The position numbers were made by a program, and so were the translations under genes. The notes beneath the pieces are model-generated. The model saw nothing but the letters and a program-made list of their open reading frames with translations. It made no database searches and was not told the origin of the DNA. This document shows, piece by piece, positions 6,974 through 8,094 of a DNA stretch of 8,094 nucleotides. Within the stretch, counting starts at the first letter, position 1. Each line of letters begins with the position of its first letter. The stretch comes from Fidelibacterota bacterium (lineage in GTDB: Bacteria; Fidelibacterota; Marinisomatia; Marinisomatales; TCS56). The DNA lies in contig JABMPO010000176.1 of the NCBI GenBank assembly GCA_013203015.1, forward strand, positions 1-8,094. Reading direction: 5' to 3'.

Positions 6974-7603
6974 TTATTGTATCGGCAGTATCAGAAATAT
7001 CAATATGTCCCAGATGGTGTGACTGATCACATTGAGTAAAATTGAATTATAACGCAGGTATAAGTAACCCCAAAATACACCGCAAACCGCCGCTGCCAGT
7101 ACTAAAATAAGATTTCCGCTGGCAATATGGATGGCGGAGTAAACAATTGTCGCTAAAATAAATCCGCCCCTGGGATTGATTTCATTCTGTAGTCGCCTTT
7201 GAACAAATCCCCGCCAGAATAATTCTTCTCCGGGACCGATTATTACCAGCATTAAAACACCAATCCGAATTGGACTGGCAGTTGATTTGAAGGCATAAAC
7301 ACCATCAATTCCGTCTTTGGCAAACGGAAATAACAATTGGGCCAGCTGGTCTCCAAGTAAAAAACCGCCATAAAGTAAAATGGCGGAACCAACTCCCAGG
7401 CTGATTTTTTTGGTCAGGTCATTCCGTAAATCAGCGGCAATACTTTTGCGCCAGTTTTTATCGAAAAACCCGGCTATCAGAAGCAGGATGGTTATATTGG
7501 CGGTCATCCACCACCAGAAATCCACTCCGGGATTATTACCAAAAATGAAAAGCGGCAGGAATAATCCTGCCGCCAGAATGACTACAAAAATTGTAAAAAT
7601 CAT
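6974..7603 (-). CDS. CPBP-family intramembrane metalloprotease
   Basis: The 209-residue polytopic membrane protein carries the three CPBP (Abi/CAAX-protease-like) motifs: EELFWRG with E126, E127 and R131; YSAIH with H159 (the FxxxH motif, with Tyr for Phe); and HTIWD with H195 and D199. The glutamates and histidines are the expected metal-binding or catalytic residues within the membrane. Hydrophobic segments are visible at about 2-21, 31-47, 68-92, 113-125, 147-161, 164-182 and 188-207. Family members cleave peptides or process membrane or prenylated proteins, but most bacterial ones have no known substrate. The ATG is 8 bp after the menA stop on the same strand, so the two are probably co-transcribed. 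A strong hairpin lies in codons 11-18 (see the terminator entry). The call to family is firm; the substrate is unknown. Confidence 0.92.
   Translation of the reverse strand: MIFTIFVVILAAGLFLPLFIFGNNPGVDFWWWMTANITILLLIAGFFDKNWRKSIAADLRNDLTKKISLGVGSAILLYGGFLLGDQLAQLLFPFAKDGIDGVYAFKSTASPIRIGVLMLVIIGPGEELFWRGFVQRRLQNEINPRGGFILATIVYSAIHIASGNLILVLAAAVCGVFWGYLYLRYNSILLNVISHTIWDILIFLILPIQ
7541..7573 (-). terminator. Intrinsic-terminator-like hairpin inside the start of the protease gene
   Basis: Read on the minus strand, GCGGCAGGA (7573-7565), loop TTAT (7564-7561) and TCCTGCCGC (7560-7552) form a perfect 9-bp, GC-rich stem with a four-base loop. It is followed directly by TTTTCATTTTT (7551-7541). 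This is the shape of a Rho-independent terminator. It lies about 40-70 bases after the menA stop but within codons 11-21 of the downstream protease gene. It may end part of the menA transcripts and attenuate the protease gene, or the shape may be accidental within coding sequence. Confidence 0.4.
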
Positions 7604-7611
7604 TTTTAAAA

Positions 7612-8094
7612 TCAGGCGATCAGCTTATCAACACCCAGGGCCGCCACGCACAGGATACCAAATAATAAATTGAGCTGGGCGGTAGCGCCATCCAGTGCCA
7701 GGAAATCCAGTGGTTGATCGGAGTTGAATCGGTTTCGGCCTTTATTGATTAGTTTTAGTGCCAGTGGAATTGCCAATAATGTTATTAGGAAGGCCAACGG
7801 CATGGGCTGGAGCCCACCACTGATTCGCGTAAGCGCTAACAGGGCGATTATGATCAGGAATGGTCCCAGCAGTAAAAAAATATAATATTTTTCAGAGGAT
7901 TTATCACCCAGCAGGGTAGCAATTGTTTTAATGTCGCCGCTGCTGTCACTTTTTATATCGCGCCAGTTATTGGCGTGTAAAATTGCGATCACCAATAAGG
8001 ACATGGGAACTGCCCAGATCGCCGGTGTCCACGACATTGTTCCAGTTTGAACGGTCCAGGCGCCCAACGCGCCCAGAATCCCGAAATTCAGGAA
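7612..8094 (-). CDS. menA: 1,4-dihydroxy-2-naphthoate polyprenyltransferase (MenA), C-terminal part
   Basis: This is a UbiA-superfamily membrane prenyltransferase that joins a polyprenyl diphosphate to 1,4-dihydroxy-2-naphthoate, a late step of menaquinone synthesis. Only the last 160 residues are in the window; the frame is open to the right edge and the start lies beyond it. Seen here are FGILGALGAWTVQTGTMSW (matching the family's FG..GT..VQTG..S), then NNWRDIKSD (42-50 of the visible part), the second Asp-rich motif that binds Mg-prenyl diphosphate. Next come the family's GDIKTIATLLG (GKRTLAVRLG-like) and a C-terminal TAQLNLLFGIL segment, with several membrane helices throughout. The first Asp-rich motif is in the missing part. 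The MenA assignment over other UbiA enzymes rests on the NNxRDxxxD and VQTG segments. The CPBP protease gene follows 8 bp downstream on the same strand. Confidence 0.88.
   Translation of the reverse strand, partial: FLNFGILGALGAWTVQTGTMSWTPAIWAVPMSLLVIAILHANNWRDIKSDSSGDIKTIATLLGDKSSEKYYIFLLLGPFLIIIALLALTRISGGLQPMPLAFLITLLAIPLALKLINKGRNRFNSDQPLDFLALDGATAQLNLLFGILCVAALGVDKLIA

Overview
The window reads as ordinary chromosome of an uncultured, moderately AT-rich, free-living bacterium. Three traits point to the Fibrobacteres-Chlorobi-Bacteroidetes (FCB) neighbourhood, such as Zixibacteria, KSB1, Calditrichota or Marinimicrobia. These are a secreted protein ending in a type IX-style sorting domain with the Asn-Tyr-Pro-Asn-Pro-Phe-Asn signature, mostly weak Shine-Dalgarno sites, and a large cytoplasmic hybrid histidine kinase. 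The lineage is an inference. No phage, transposon, CRISPR, tRNA or rRNA signature was seen.

Layout. Bases 1-390 are the 3' end of a secreted-protein gene whose sorting domain is split by a one-base frameshift near 260-264. It is followed at 7 bp by a small lipoprotein gene (398-946) and, further on, a one-helix membrane protein (1065-1277). On the minus strand is a two-gene unit: a shikimate-kinase-like P-loop kinase (3397-2879), then the bifunctional NAD(P)HX repair enzyme Nnr (2865-1291). A 310-bp divergent intergenic region (3398-3707) holds a perfect 14-bp palindrome and a possible promoter. It separates this unit from a 957-residue PAS-GAF-PAS-PAS-HisKA-HATPase-REC hybrid kinase (3708-6581, plus strand). 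A short zinc-ribbon protein follows (6738-6947). Convergent to it, on the minus strand, come the 3' part of menA (menaquinone prenyltransferase, running off the right edge) and, 8 bp after it, a CPBP-family intramembrane protease gene.

How the genes may work together. MenA indicates menaquinone-based respiration, and Nnr is metabolite-repair housekeeping. The hybrid kinase has no DNA-binding output domain or partner regulator in the window, so its circuit is unknown. I found no clear new multi-gene system. The points most worth a second look are: the kinase paired with Nnr, which keeps its ATP site but has lost most of the shikimate-binding residues; a textbook terminator-shaped hairpin inside the first codons of the protease gene, just after menA; the frameshift in the sorting domain; and the palindrome between the divergent units.
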